Shown here in pieces: positions 32,743-41,262 of a stretch of 64,000 bases of DNA. The DNA is from Streptomyces sp. BV286. Lineage in GTDB: Bacteria > Actinomycetota > Actinomycetes > Streptomycetales > Streptomycetaceae. The translations under genes and the position numbers were made by a program. Every line of letters begins with the position of its first letter. The first letter of the stretch is position 1. Under the pieces are notes generated by a model. It was not told the origin of the DNA, did no database searches, and saw only the letters and a program-made list of their open reading frames with translations. The stretch spans positions 124,001-188,000 of the forward strand of contig NZ_JAHRIB010000150.1 of assembly GCF_019090165.1 (NCBI RefSeq), written 5' to 3'.

Positions 32743-33812
32743 GCGGCGACCCTCCATTCCTGCCGTGTCGGGAGGTTCGCTCCCAGGAGAAGGCCATAGG
32801 CGTGGTGGGCCTGGCGGGGGACCACGCCGTTGCCGAGGATGCGGAGCTGTTCCTTGCGGGGAATGCCGGGCACCGCGGTGACCCACCCGTCGGGCAGGCC
32901 CATCAGCCATTCCGTGAAGACCGGCGACAGACGCCGGTTGCCGCGGGTACCGGGCTCGGTCGGGCAGGGTGCCGCCCGTCCGGTGATGGCCTCCCAACGT
33001 CGGATGGCGGGCCCGTAGTCGACGCCGTCCGTGGAGACCCACGAGCCGCTGTACGGGAGCCGGTTGACGACGAATTCATTGAGCGGGCGCGCGTTGCGGT
33101 CCATCAGGTTGGAGGCGCCCGACTTCCAGTCCCGCGCGGCCGGCGTGGGGACCAGGCTCAGAACTCCGGCGGCGCCGGCAGCCTGGTCACCGCGGTCCGC
33201 AGGTTCAGCCCACCCTTGCGCTTCGGCGAGGTGCCGGGGCCGCCAGTGCCGTCCGAGCTGGTGGGGGTCGGCATCAGCGGGATGGGCAACTGCGAACCAA
33301 CGGTCGCGCTCGTGCGGGGCGCCGATTTCGGGGTCACCAGCTCGTACGCATGTCCAGCGCGCGTCATACCCGTGCGCGGCCAGGTCCGCGGCGACGACGT
33401 CCAGCCCCCGCGAGCGGAGCGCCGCCACGTTTTCCAGGAACACGAGACGCGGTCGAAGGACGCCCACAGCCTCAGCGACGTTCTTCCAGACCCGAGACCA
33501 CTGCCCATGGATTCCGTCCCTTCGACCAGCATTCGAGGTGTTGCGGCAGGGGAAACCGGCGCCGACCACGTCCGGCCGGAACACGTCGCGGACGATGTGC
33601 CAGTCGACGTTGCGGATGTCCCCGAGATTCGGCATGTCGGGGTGGCGCGCGGCGTACACGGTCGCGGCGTGCGGGTCGTTCTCCGCGTAGGCGGCGACCT
33701 GGCCGCCGATCCGAGCGCGGATCGCGGCTTCGAGTCCGCCGTAGCCAGCGCAGAGGGCCACGATCGTCGGTGGCGAGCCGAGGGCTCGCCGGATGTCGGT
33801 GGGTTGCGTCAT
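32739..33812 (-). CDS. C5-cytosine DNA methyltransferase
   Basis: A 357-residue Dcm-type methylase. Motif I is ALCAGYGGLEAAI, motif IV with the catalytic C89 is GAGFPCRNTSNAG, motif VI is VFLENVAAL and motif VIII is GAPHERDRWF. The target-recognition region follows, and the C-terminus has GNGVVPRQAHHAYGLLL (motif X-like). No restriction enzyme gene is adjacent, so it may act alone, for example protecting the element from host restriction during transfer. It starts the replication cluster, after a 90-bp gap. The recognition sequence cannot be predicted. Confidence 0.88.
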   Translation of the reverse strand: MTQPTDIRRALGSPPTIVALCAGYGGLEAAIRARIGGQVAAYAENDPHAATVYAARHPDMPNLGDIRNVDWHIVRDVFRPDVVGAGFPCRNTSNAGRRDGIHGQWSRVWKNVAEAVGVLRPRLVFLENVAALRSRGLDVVAADLAAHGYDARWTCVRAGDPEIGAPHERDRWFAVAHPADADPHQLGRHWRPRHLAEAQGWAEPADRGDQAAGAAGVLSLVPTPAARDWKSGASNLMDRNARPLNEFVVNRLPYSGSWVSTDGVDYGPAIRRWEAITGRAAPCPTEPGTRGNRRLSPVFTEWLMGLPDGWVTAVPGIPRKEQLRILGNGVVPRQAHHAYGLLLGANLPTRQEWRVAA

Positions 33813-33901
33813 GCTGGGAGATCTCCAGTTCCTTTGACGGGTCTGGTTGGCAAGGGCGGCCCCGCTTCATTGGCGTGAGTGGGGGGCCGCCCTTGGCGTA
33901 G

Positions 33902-34210
33902 CTAGTGGTGCTTGGTGCGGGCCAGTCGCAGGGTGATACCGCCGAGCCCGATGGGCCCGGCAGCGGCGGCGATGACGGTGAAGGTGTGGGCCGCCGCGTC
34001 GAGCAGGAAGCAGATCGCGGCGACCAGTCCCCAACCGCCGGCCACGGTCGCGCTGGCGATGGCGAACGGGAGCGCGATGCGCCGCCACGGGATGCCGTGC
34101 GGGGTGTCGTTGACGACGAACACGACCGGCTGTCCGGTCGCTTGTGCGCGTTGGTAGAGGTCGGCGGGGATGTGCGGGGCCATCTGGCCGGGCGGGGTGT
34201 GCTGGCTCAT
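33902..34210 (-). CDS. Small two-helix membrane protein
   Basis: A 102-residue protein with a soluble N-terminus (PADLYQRAQATGQPVVFVVN) and two hydrophobic helices at about residues 45-70 and 75-95 (LPFAIASATVAGGWGLVAAI, HTFTVIAAAAGPIGLGGITL), then a basic tail. It lies between the methylase and the translocase in the leftward operon. Similar small membrane proteins accompany AICE transfer genes; the function is unknown. Confidence 0.6.
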   Translation of the reverse strand: MSQHTPPGQMAPHIPADLYQRAQATGQPVVFVVNDTPHGIPWRRIALPFAIASATVAGGWGLVAAICFLLDAAAHTFTVIAAAAGPIGLGGITLRLARTKHH

Positions 34211-34282
34211 TTCAGGCTCCCTCGGGGTATGCCGCGGGCCCGCGCCGACAGGTGGCGCGGGCCCGTGCGGTGAGTGGGTGTG

Positions 34283-34442
34283 TTTGTCGCGTTGCTTGTC
34301 GTCTCTCTTGTCGTGCTGCTTGTCGTCTGGCTTGTCGCTTGTCTTGTCTTGTCGCTTGTCGCCTCCCAGGCCACAAGCCGTTTCCGGGACTCCAGACCCC
34401 GGAAAGCGGCATGGGGTGAAGCGGGGACGACAAGCGACAAGT
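34283..34442. repeat. 12-bp-spaced CTTGTCG repeats directly 3' of the translocase gene (candidate clt/TRS of element B)
   Basis: A (C/T)TTGTC core recurs in strict 12-bp register at about 34283, 34295, 34307, 34319, 34331, 34343 and 34355, with two extra copies between. Perfect GCTTGTCG is found at 34294, 34318, 34330 and 34354. Inverted copies, CGACAAGC 34428-34435 and CGACAAGT 34435-34442, touch the end of the translocase gene (stop at 34445-34447). Position, size and repetition match TraB recognition repeats at clt loci of Streptomyces plasmids. Confidence 0.6.
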
Positions 34443-34444
34443 GA

Positions 34445-36550
34445 TCAGCCGTCGGACGTGTGGGAGCGGTGGACGTAGCGGGCTTTGGTGCCCTCCCCGA
34501 CGCGGACAGCGATGCCGTCCCGCGTCCACGTTTTCAGCCAGCCGACGACTGTCTGACGGGTCGTGCCGAAGGCGTCCTCCAGCGCGCGGGCGATGGCGGA
34601 TGCTCCGGTGCCTGCGGGTCCGGCGGCGAGCAGCGCGGCGAGCGCGGCCTGTTGCGCGGGGCTGTCCTGCTCATCCCGCAGCGCGGACAGGTTCAGTCCG
34701 GCCGGCCGGTCCGGTCCGCTGCTCTCGTCGGTGGTGTGCGGGTCGGAGGTGGTGCCGAACTGCGCGTCGATCTCCTCACGGAACCGGCGCGCCAACTCCT
34801 CCTCCGGAGACTCCGACCGATTGCTCAGCGCGGACAGGCGCAGCGTTTCCGGACCGGCCGGCGCTCCGTTGCCGGCGTCGGCATCCGTGGCGAGGTGATC
34901 GCGCATCCATGCGGTGCGCTCGGCATCCCAGCGGCGCGCGTAGGCGGGCCCGGCAGCCTTGGCGGACACGTCATCGAGCATCGGGTGCCGATCAGAGGTG
35001 GCGATGGTGATCTCCCGGATCTGGTTCGGGAGGATCCGCCACCCCTTGAACAGCGCGGCCGGCGACTCCGGAGTGCCCATGAACCCGGCACCCTTGTGCG
35101 GGGCCTGGTCCACCCGCAGGCCACGGGTGCCGGGGAACATCTTGGACAGGTCCATGCCCTCGGTCTCACCGCCGGTGAGGGCGACGCGCACCTTGGCTTC
35201 CCGGCGGATCATCAGGTTGCTCAGCACACTGCCGGTCGCACCCAGCGCGGTGAGCACCGTCCGCACGCCCATGGCGCGGGCGATCCGGATCACTTCGAGG
35301 ATCTTCTCCCCGAGCTTGCGCACCTGCCGGTCGGTGCTGGCCAGGATCTCCGCACCCTCGTCGATCACGAGCATGATCTGAGGAATCTTCGCGCTGATCG
35401 GCAGCAGGTCCGTGTTGGCCCTGGACAGCAGGTCCTGGTAGCCCATTTTGCGCTGCTTGGCCACGCGCACGGCCGCGTCCAGCATCACCAGGGCCTCGTC
35501 GAACGTCCCGGCGAGCCAGTCGATACCGGGCCGGACCGGCTTGCCGTCCTCGCGCTGGATCTCGCCGTTCAGCGCGGGCAGCACCCACGGCAGACCCGCA
35601 CTGCCCGCGTTGAGGTCGATCACCCAGGTGAGGACGTCTTCGGCGCGGGCGAACCCGGCGAGGATGACGTGCACCATGTTCGTCTTGCCCGATCCGGTCG
35701 GACCGACGATCAGCGCGCACTGTTCGCGCAGGTAGGCCAAGATCTGCTCGGCGTTCGTCCGGTAGCCCCACGGGATGCCGGTGAGCACGGACAGGGTGCT
35801 GTAGTCGCTCGGGTAGGTGCGCTCCTGTTCCAGGACGTTGACGGTGGTCACGTCGAGGATGGTGCGGCCCTGGTGGATGCCGGGGGATGCGGTGGCGGTG
35901 CAGCCGTGCGGCAGCTTCGCATCCGCGGACAAGGTCGCGGAGTGCTGCGCGATGCGGTCATAGGTGATCCCACCCTGCGGTTCAAGATCCAGGGAGTAGC
36001 CGGCGCCGGTCTCCCACATCTCCACCCCGAGCACGCGCACGGTGATGTGGCAGATCCGCTGGATCCGCTCCACCCACTGAGCGGCAATGGCCCGCCGCTC
36101 GGCGGACAGCTCCTGTGCGATGGCCCGCTGCTCGGCGGCGAGCGCTTCGTCCTCGCGGGCCTCCTCGAACAGAGCGGAAGAACGGGCCGCGGCGCCGATC
36201 CCGACTCCGAGGGTGGCGAGCGAGCCGAGCGCAGCCCAAGTGAGCGGCCCGTTCGTCATGGCCCACGTGGTCCAGCCGGCTCCGAGGAGCCAGGAGGCGG
36301 CGCGGGTGGCCAGCGTGCGGCCCGCGTTGCGTACCCGCAGACCGACCACGGTGTGTCCGAGGGCGCCGGCGGCGCCGACGGCGAGGGCCCAGCCGGGGGG
36401 CATCGATGTGGCGGCGCCGGTGGTGGCGACGGCGAAGGCTCCGGTGGTCGCGGACAGGGCGCCGGTCACGGGTCCGTGACCGGCCGCCCAGTCCAGCACC
36501 GGGCCACTGCCCTGCTGCTTCTTCTTGTTGGCGGTGGCGGTGGCGCTCAT
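34445..36550 (-). CDS. FtsK/SpoIIIE-type conjugal DNA translocase (TraB-like)
   Basis: A 701-residue protein. Hydrophobic segments lie at roughly residues 30-120, a Gln/Glu/Arg-rich stretch precedes an N-terminal alpha/beta part, and the ATPase domain has Walker A near residue 283 (LIVGPTGSGKTNMVHVI) and Walker B (IMLVIDEGAEIL). The C-terminal 70 residues form a winged helix (AIARALEDAFGTTRQTVVGW), the part that reads recognition repeats in TraB. It is the pump for mycelial DNA transfer of element B. ATG 36550 starts 1 bp after the preceding stop. Confidence 0.9.
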   Translation of the reverse strand: MSATATANKKKQQGSGPVLDWAAGHGPVTGALSATTGAFAVATTGAATSMPPGWALAVGAAGALGHTVVGLRVRNAGRTLATRAASWLLGAGWTTWAMTNGPLTWAALGSLATLGVGIGAAARSSALFEEAREDEALAAEQRAIAQELSAERRAIAAQWVERIQRICHITVRVLGVEMWETGAGYSLDLEPQGGITYDRIAQHSATLSADAKLPHGCTATASPGIHQGRTILDVTTVNVLEQERTYPSDYSTLSVLTGIPWGYRTNAEQILAYLREQCALIVGPTGSGKTNMVHVILAGFARAEDVLTWVIDLNAGSAGLPWVLPALNGEIQREDGKPVRPGIDWLAGTFDEALVMLDAAVRVAKQRKMGYQDLLSRANTDLLPISAKIPQIMLVIDEGAEILASTDRQVRKLGEKILEVIRIARAMGVRTVLTALGATGSVLSNLMIRREAKVRVALTGGETEGMDLSKMFPGTRGLRVDQAPHKGAGFMGTPESPAALFKGWRILPNQIREITIATSDRHPMLDDVSAKAAGPAYARRWDAERTAWMRDHLATDADAGNGAPAGPETLRLSALSNRSESPEEELARRFREEIDAQFGTTSDPHTTDESSGPDRPAGLNLSALRDEQDSPAQQAALAALLAAGPAGTGASAIARALEDAFGTTRQTVVGWLKTWTRDGIAVRVGEGTKARYVHRSHTSDG

Positions 36551-36551
36551 G

Positions 36552-38135
36552 TCAGACGTTCCAGCCCTTCTCAGCGTCGGTGCCGTTGCGGGGGTCCTCA
36601 TGGCGGGCGATGTCCTGCTCGTGCGCCTGGCGGAACAGCGGGCCCATGTCCTCAGCGACCGCGACCGCGCTCATCAGGGCACCGAAGATGTCGTTGAAGC
36701 CGTCCGCGACCTCCTTCTCCAGCGGAAACTCACTGTCGGAGCGCTCGGCGAGGATCTTCATCACGTTCGCCACCGACGTGATGGCGGCGGGCAGTCCTTC
36801 GACCATGGCGAGGATCTCCATGGCGTTCTCGGGGTCGTACTGGTTGGCGGCCTGCTCCATCTCGGAAGCAGCCTCTTCGAACCGGAATCCGGACACGTTC
36901 TCTCCTTCACTCACAGGGGTGTTCGTGCTGGTGGGAACCGTGGCCGCGGGCCGCTTCACGTCGTCCGCGATGCCCTGCGTGCCGTCCTGCTTCGCCTGCG
37001 CGTCGGCGGCGGCCTCCTGCTCGCGCAGGGTCTTGCGGGTGTCCTCATCGCGGCCTGCGCGCTGCTCGCCCGCGGCCTGCACCATCCGCCGGAACAGACG
37101 CCGGCCGGGATGGATCAGGGAGGGGATGCCGAACTTGCGGCCGAGCCACGTCGACAGGCAGCCGAGCAGTCCGACCGGCAGCGCGAGCAGCGCGGCCAGC
37201 AGGCGCTTGCCGTGGAAGCGGGCCGCGGACTTGCGCAGCGCCTGACGTGCCGTCTTGCGGGCCGGAGCCTTACGGACCTGCCCGCGCTTCGCCGCGACAG
37301 TGCTGCTGGTCTTGGCGTCACGCTGGGCACGCTGCTTGGCGACCGCGGCATCCCGAGCGGCACGCGCCTTACGGACCGCACCACCCATCAACCGGCCCGC
37401 AACGCTGCCGCGCTTGCCCAACTGACCCTTCTGAGCAGCGGCTTTGGCGTTGCGGCGGGCGTCCGCGACCGCGCGCCGGGCGTTGGTGGTCTGCGCCCGC
37501 TGCCCGCCGCGCGAGCCTGCCGCGGTCTTTTGCGCGGCACGCAGGGCCTTGACCTGCCCGGCACGCCCCGCGACACCCTTACCGATGCCCGCCGCGTGCT
37601 TGGAGGCCCCTTGGCCGCTCTTACCGTGCGCCTTCTTACTGGTTGCAGTGCTGCCGTGACCAGCAGTCGAACCGGAGCTCCGGCGGTGCTGGCCAGGCCC
37701 CTTGCCCGACCGGCCACCGGAACGACCGGCACGAGAACCACTCGAACGGCTCCCGGAGCTGCCGCGGGTGCCCGAACCGGCGCCCCGCTGCCCTGCGGTG
37801 CGACCAGCGCTACGGCCGGCGGTGCGGGCCGCCGCCCGGCGCGTCTCGCGGCGGGTGTTGGGCTTGCGGGAGCGGGTCGCGGCGACCGTGCCGAGCACGA
37901 CCATGCCGGTCGCGGCCACCGCCGCGGCGATCGGCCCACCGACCAGAGAAGCGGCGGCGACCGCACCCACCGTGCTGTTCGCCCCGGACAGAGCAAGCGG
38001 CACAATCGGCCACCCGCCAGGCGTGTGCTCCACCTCCTTCACGTCCTTGGCCGTGGCCGGCGAGGTGTCCGGGGGCTGGGGTGGCGTGATCGGGGGAGCC
38101 GATACCGCTACCGGCTCAGTGCTGAGTTCCGTCAT
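36552..38135 (-). CDS. Large basic membrane-associated spread-type protein
   Basis: A 527-residue protein. A Pro-rich N-terminus leads to a hydrophobic hairpin (about 48-88), then about 200 residues of Arg/Ala/Gly/Ser/Lys-rich, histone-like sequence (SRKPNTRRETRRAAARTAGR), a second hydrophobic patch near 265-290 and an acidic C-terminal helical domain. The strongly basic middle should bind nucleic acid non-specifically. It lies directly upstream of the translocase gene. DNA-binding integral membrane Spd proteins exist on Streptomyces plasmids, so a transfer-pore or spread role is likely; the family is not firmly recognised. Confidence 0.6.
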   Translation of the reverse strand: MTELSTEPVAVSAPPITPPQPPDTSPATAKDVKEVEHTPGGWPIVPLALSGANSTVGAVAAASLVGGPIAAAVAATGMVVLGTVAATRSRKPNTRRETRRAAARTAGRSAGRTAGQRGAGSGTRGSSGSRSSGSRAGRSGGRSGKGPGQHRRSSGSTAGHGSTATSKKAHGKSGQGASKHAAGIGKGVAGRAGQVKALRAAQKTAAGSRGGQRAQTTNARRAVADARRNAKAAAQKGQLGKRGSVAGRLMGGAVRKARAARDAAVAKQRAQRDAKTSSTVAAKRGQVRKAPARKTARQALRKSAARFHGKRLLAALLALPVGLLGCLSTWLGRKFGIPSLIHPGRRLFRRMVQAAGEQRAGRDEDTRKTLREQEAAADAQAKQDGTQGIADDVKRPAATVPTSTNTPVSEGENVSGFRFEEAASEMEQAANQYDPENAMEILAMVEGLPAAITSVANVMKILAERSDSEFPLEKEVADGFNDIFGALMSAVAVAEDMGPLFRQAHEQDIARHEDPRNGTDAEKGWNV

Positions 38136-38225
38136 GCTGTGAGCACTCCTTCACGGGAGTAGGGCCCGGCCGAAGCTGTAGGAGGCGAGCGGCCGGGCCT
38201 GCCGAATCAAAGGCGTTTCCGTAGC

Positions 38226-38531
38226 TCAGTGGGTGCGGTGCGGGTGGTTGGCGGCGATCTCCTGCCAGCGCCTGTTTTCCGCGCTGTCCGTGTGGGTGAG
38301 GCTGACGCGGAAGTCGCAGCCGGGCCGCGCGCAGCGGTGCGTGACCGTCGACCTGGCGTCGATCACGCGGAACAGCAGGCTGTTGAAGGTGGCCGTGCAG
38401 GACAGGCAGCAGGCCAGCAGCAGCGCGACGGGCACGCCGTAGCCGGACAGCCGCACACCGATCACGATGGCCAGCGCCGCACTGACGGCGGCGGCGCCCG
38501 CGGTGAGGGCGCGGTGACGTGTGTCTTTCAC
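38226..38531 (-). CDS. Small membrane protein with Cys/His tail
   Basis: A 101-residue protein with two hydrophobic helices (about 10-28 and 32-52) followed by a cytoplasmic CARPGCDFRVSLTH...HPHRTH tail whose two Cys and several His could bind zinc. It lies between the RRQRL protein and the basic spread-type protein. Its function is unknown; it is probably part of the membrane transfer apparatus. Confidence 0.6.
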   Translation of the reverse strand: MKDTRHRALTAGAAAVSAALAIVIGVRLSGYGVPVALLLACCLSCTATFNSLLFRVIDARSTVTHRCARPGCDFRVSLTHTDSAENRRWQEIAANHPHRTH

Positions 38532-38558
38532 TCGAACTCCCTTAGAGAGGTGGGGTGT

Positions 38559-38942
38559 TCAGGTGGCGCGCTGTTCTTCGATGGCGATGCACAGACCGCA
38601 GATGCCGCGGGAGGTCGGGATGCAGTAGCCGACATCGATCCGGCAGCGGGGGCAGGTGCGGCGGGCGAGCATCGCCAGTGCGAGTGCACCCCACTTGCGC
38701 GAGGTCATCGGCCGTACGGGCTTGGCCAGGTCCTCGCGGTAGAAGTAGGCGACTCGGGCATCGCCGGTGCGCCGGTTGATCCGCATCACCTGCGCGGCGA
38801 TCGGCTGACCACCAGGCCGTAGCCCCTTCGCGCGGAGCTGCCGGCGAGTGGCGTAGCCGTCCGGTGCGCACCGCCACGGGAAGGTGGGGATGCCGTGTCG
38901 GGCGCCGGTGGGGTCGAAGCACTTGCCGTACGCGTACGACAT
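38559..38942 (-). CDS. RRQRL-motif zinc-binding protein (AICE family)
   Basis: A 127-residue protein, close homologue of the 4943-5317 product in element A (CFDPTGARHGIPTFPWR, ATRRQLRAKGLRPGGQP, YFYREDLAKPVRPMTSRKWG). The C-terminal array RTCPRCRIDVGYCIPTSRGICGLC should coordinate zinc. This is the most conserved protein between the two elements, consistent with a core transfer function. It follows spdB after 15 bp. Confidence 0.8.
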   Translation of the reverse strand: MSYAYGKCFDPTGARHGIPTFPWRCAPDGYATRRQLRAKGLRPGGQPIAAQVMRINRRTGDARVAYFYREDLAKPVRPMTSRKWGALALAMLARRTCPRCRIDVGYCIPTSRGICGLCIAIEEQRAT

Positions 38943-38957
38943 CGTGGGCTCCCCCGC

Positions 38958-39848
38958 TCAGCCGGTGATCGTGGCGGGCAGGTCCGCCAGGTGCGGTTCA
39001 CGGGCCTTGACCCGTCCGCGCGCGGTGCGGGCCGTCGACTCCGACGCCCCGAGCCCGATCTCTGCCATCGCCTGCGTCATCCGGGCAGTGCTCGGCTGCG
39101 TGAAGTCGGTGCCGTACAGGGCCCGGACCAACTGATCGACCCGGTTCGGGTAGACCACCGGCGCGCACAGGTCGACGGGCGTCGACCGCGCGTCGACGGA
39201 CACCGGCTCCGGGGTGACGGGCGTCGACGGGGTGTCGACGTCCTGCCGCGCCGCGGGAAGTTCCGGCACCGCGTGCGCCCCGGTGGCGGTCTCTACCGGG
39301 GGTGTGGCCGGCGGGCGGTCGACGCTCACCGTGACGGGCGTCGAGGGTGCTTCGACGCCCGGCGACGGCGGGGTGACGCCCGTCGAAGCGTGCCGGGCGA
39401 GGTAGGCGTGGACCTGCCGCATCAGCGCGCCGAACGCGAGCAGCGCGGCCACCGGAGGAACCGCGGCCACCACGTAGTTCAGGGCGTTGGCGTCCTTGCC
39501 GACACCGGCGACGTTCAGCGCGATGGACGCGCCGTCGCCTGCGGTGACCAGCCCGATCGCCCACCAGTCGACCTTGTGGGCAAGCGAGGCACGCAGGATC
39601 AACAGCTCACCGATCACGATGAACAGATCCACCGTGGCCGGCCACGCCCACGACCGGGCGACCGCTTCCTTCATGCCGTGAGCGGCGGCGACTTCCTGCA
39701 AGTGCTCGTAGGAGAGCCAGAACGCCACCGCGGTCAGCAGTACCGTGAGCACTGCCGCGAGTGCGGTGATGGCACGGTCCACGTTGACGGGCGTCGACCG
39801 TGCTTCGACGGGCGTCAACGACGCTTCGACGCGGGCCGCAGCACTCAT
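38958..39848 (-). CDS. spdB: SpdB-like spread protein with STPV repeats
   Basis: A 296-residue DUF2637-type protein with four hydrophobic helices (about 25-45, 65-85, 95-112 and 122-140; e.g. ALAAVLTVLLTAVAFWLSYE) and a soluble C-terminus ending in a helix-turn-helix-like segment (STARMTQAMAEIGLGASEST). Ser-Thr-Pro-Val repeats flank the membrane domain and are encoded by six near-copies of GACGGGCGTCGAC. ATG 39848 overlaps the upstream stop. SpdB proteins assist intramycelial spread of transferred DNA. Confidence 0.78.
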   Translation of the reverse strand: MSAAARVEASLTPVEARSTPVNVDRAITALAAVLTVLLTAVAFWLSYEHLQEVAAAHGMKEAVARSWAWPATVDLFIVIGELLILRASLAHKVDWWAIGLVTAGDGASIALNVAGVGKDANALNYVVAAVPPVAALLAFGALMRQVHAYLARHASTGVTPPSPGVEAPSTPVTVSVDRPPATPPVETATGAHAVPELPAARQDVDTPSTPVTPEPVSVDARSTPVDLCAPVVYPNRVDQLVRALYGTDFTQPSTARMTQAMAEIGLGASESTARTARGRVKAREPHLADLPATITG

Positions 39849-40174
39849 GCCACACCCCCGACCAACACCGGGGCGACAACGTCCGCGTAGGCCGTCAGGC
39901 GCAGCACGGCGCCCGCATAGTCGACGCTCGTGCGCAGGACGCGCGTCCGGCCGTCGCTCTGCTCGCGGTAGGTCACCGTGTCCGGGGCGATGCCCAGGGC
40001 CTCCCGCCACGCCTCGAAGCCGGGCAGGTCGTCGTAGAACGTCAGCTCCAGCCGCTCCGGGTAAACGGTGGACACCTGCACCGACGGGGCCGGCAGGCGC
40101 CCGAAGTCCGTGGCCAGCAGACGCAGCGCCCGCAGCGGCACGGCCAGATCATCCAGCGTCAGGTTCTCGCTCAC
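39845..40174 (-). CDS. Small conserved-looking AICE protein
   Basis: A 109-residue soluble protein of mixed alpha/beta character (LAVPLRALRLLATDFGRLPA, STVYPERLELTFYDDLPGFE, YREQSDGRTRVLRTSVDYAG). It is coupled at both ends by 4-bp overlaps (ATGA) between the first operon gene and spdB. No family is recognised; expression with the transfer genes is certain from the overlaps. Confidence 0.6.
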   Translation of the reverse strand: MSENLTLDDLAVPLRALRLLATDFGRLPAPSVQVSTVYPERLELTFYDDLPGFEAWREALGIAPDTVTYREQSDGRTRVLRTSVDYAGAVLRLTAYADVVAPVLVGGVA

Positions 40175-40482
40175 GCGGCCACCGCCGTACGCACCGCGTG
40201 ATGCTGCACCGACCGACGCGTCGGCGTCCTGCGCGGCCGGCGAGCAGCGGCCCGCGCGTCCCTCAGCGGGCTCGTGCGCAGCAGTCCCTCCGCGTACGCC
40301 GCAGCCTGCGGGTCCGACTCCCGCAGCTCCGCGAGCACCTCGCGCGCCACGTCCAGCCGCGCCGCCCGGTCACTCTCGGACTCCATGGCCAGGCCGGTGA
40401 ACAACTCCAGGTCGATACCGAACGCCAACTCCGCGAACTCCGTGGCGGTAACGGCTTCATGACCAGCAACGATGCACTTCAT
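40171..40482 (-). CDS. Small protein, first gene of the transfer/replication operon
   Basis: A 103-residue protein beginning MKCIVAGHEAVTATEFAELA, mostly helical, with an Arg-rich C-terminus. It occupies the same place as the 6811-7077 gene of element A and shares its leader: GGAG, then TCACGACCC directly before ATG. It therefore opens the leftward operon that may run to the integrase. The function is unknown. Confidence 0.6.
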   Translation of the reverse strand: MKCIVAGHEAVTATEFAELAFGIDLELFTGLAMESESDRAARLDVAREVLAELRESDPQAAAYAEGLLRTSPLRDARAAARRPRRTPTRRSVQHHAVRTAVAA

Positions 40483-40520
40483 GGGTCGTGACTCCTTCAT
40501 CGTGGGAACGGCCCAAAACA

Positions 40521-40548
40521 GCGCCCCGGAGTAGCCGCTCCGGGGCGC
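40521..40548 (-). terminator. Attenuator-like hairpin in the operon leader
   Basis: A perfect 10-bp stem (GCGCCCCGGA with TCCGGGGCGC, 8-base loop) followed on the minus strand by TGTTTT, 38 bp before the first start codon. Element A has a hairpin of different sequence at the matching place (7115-7144). It looks like a terminator that must be read through for operon expression. Confidence 0.5.
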
Positions 40549-40980
40549 GCGCCGTTTGTGGGTGGGACCTCTCGCAGGACGAGCGGCCACGGCCACCCGA
40601 CACCGGTTCGCCGCGAACGGCGCCGGTGTCGAGGACCGTGAGCACTGGTGCTAACGGACAGGCGCCTTGCGTCGGTCGACCTCAAGGGCGCCTAGGTATG
40701 TCGTCGACTCACGCCGACCTCCCAAGCTGGAAGGGATACGGCTTCACCGGCCCGTCCTTGCGTGGCAGGCCGGTCCCGAGCCGGTAAATCGGGCGCGTCA
40801 TCGTCACTGCTCTGACGCCAACAGGGCGGCGCGTACCGGGTGGCATCCCAAGGGCTGACCTCCCGTGAGGGAGGGATGATCCGTAGAGATGTGCTCCAGA
40901 GCCGGTGCGCAGGGAAGTGGCCGCCAACGGCCGTCACCCGGGCCGCTACGGGGACGGGGAATCTCACCCCGTCGACTTGG

Positions 40981-41006
40981 CACACTGTTCAGTTCTCAAG
41001 GAACAA
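40981..41006 (-). promoter_or_regulatory. rRNA-type boxA antitermination leader of the transfer/replication operon
   Basis: The minus strand reads TTGTTCCTTGAGAACTGAAC followed by AGTGTG, which matches the boxA region of actinobacterial rRNA leaders and spacers (TTGTTC(T/C)TTGAGAACT). It lies about 500 bp upstream of the leftward operon, ahead of the attenuator-like hairpin. NusB/NusE-dependent antitermination is the known role of boxA; its use here is inferred. Confidence 0.55.
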
Positions 41007-41262
41007 CCAGCTCAGGGCTCCTGTGAAGGCAAGCCATCCCGAACCGAAGAAGAGGTACATGTAATACGTGTTCTTCATCATGCGGAAGGAGGTTCACCCC
41101 GTCAAGCCCTTCGGCTGTTCGGTGTCCTGCGGGCCCCTCTGCTCGATGTACCTACAGACTGGTCCCGTCGACAGCGACGTTCGACTTCGCGCCTGTACGA
41201 CCTGGGGCGTCCTTAGCTAGCGTGAAGTCGTACCAAGTCGTCCCACCTAGGCGGAGGTTGGC

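Larger units (their letters stand above)
40483..41262. promoter_or_regulatory. Divergent control region of element B
   Basis: This 780-bp region separates the leftward operon from the rightward HTH gene. From left to right it holds an attenuator-like hairpin (40521-40548; on the minus strand followed by TGTTTT), a CCTAGG site (40691), an rRNA-like boxA leader (40981-41006, minus strand), and a second CCTAGGCG (41246-41253) overlapping the GGAGG of the HTH gene. A 30-codon minus-strand frame (40709-40801) is present but weakly supported. I see no other gene. Confidence 0.55.

Noticed and set aside
32739..33812. Complete type II restriction-modification system in element B
   Set aside because: No nuclease gene lies beside the methylase; neighbours are the Prim-Pol gene and a small membrane protein.
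34283..34361. CRISPR array
   Set aside because: Units of 12 bp with no spacers of constant length and no cas genes; it is a short-iteron array.
34207..34440. 77-codon minus-strand gene overlapping the small membrane protein start
   Set aside because: Its sequence is a Thr/Ser/Gln translation of the CTTGTCG repeat array; the repeats explain the open frame better than a protein does.
40709..40801. 30-codon minus-strand peptide in the element B leader
   Set aside because: It is possible as a leader peptide (MTRPIYRLGTGLPRKDG), but there is no ribosome site and no counterpart in element A.
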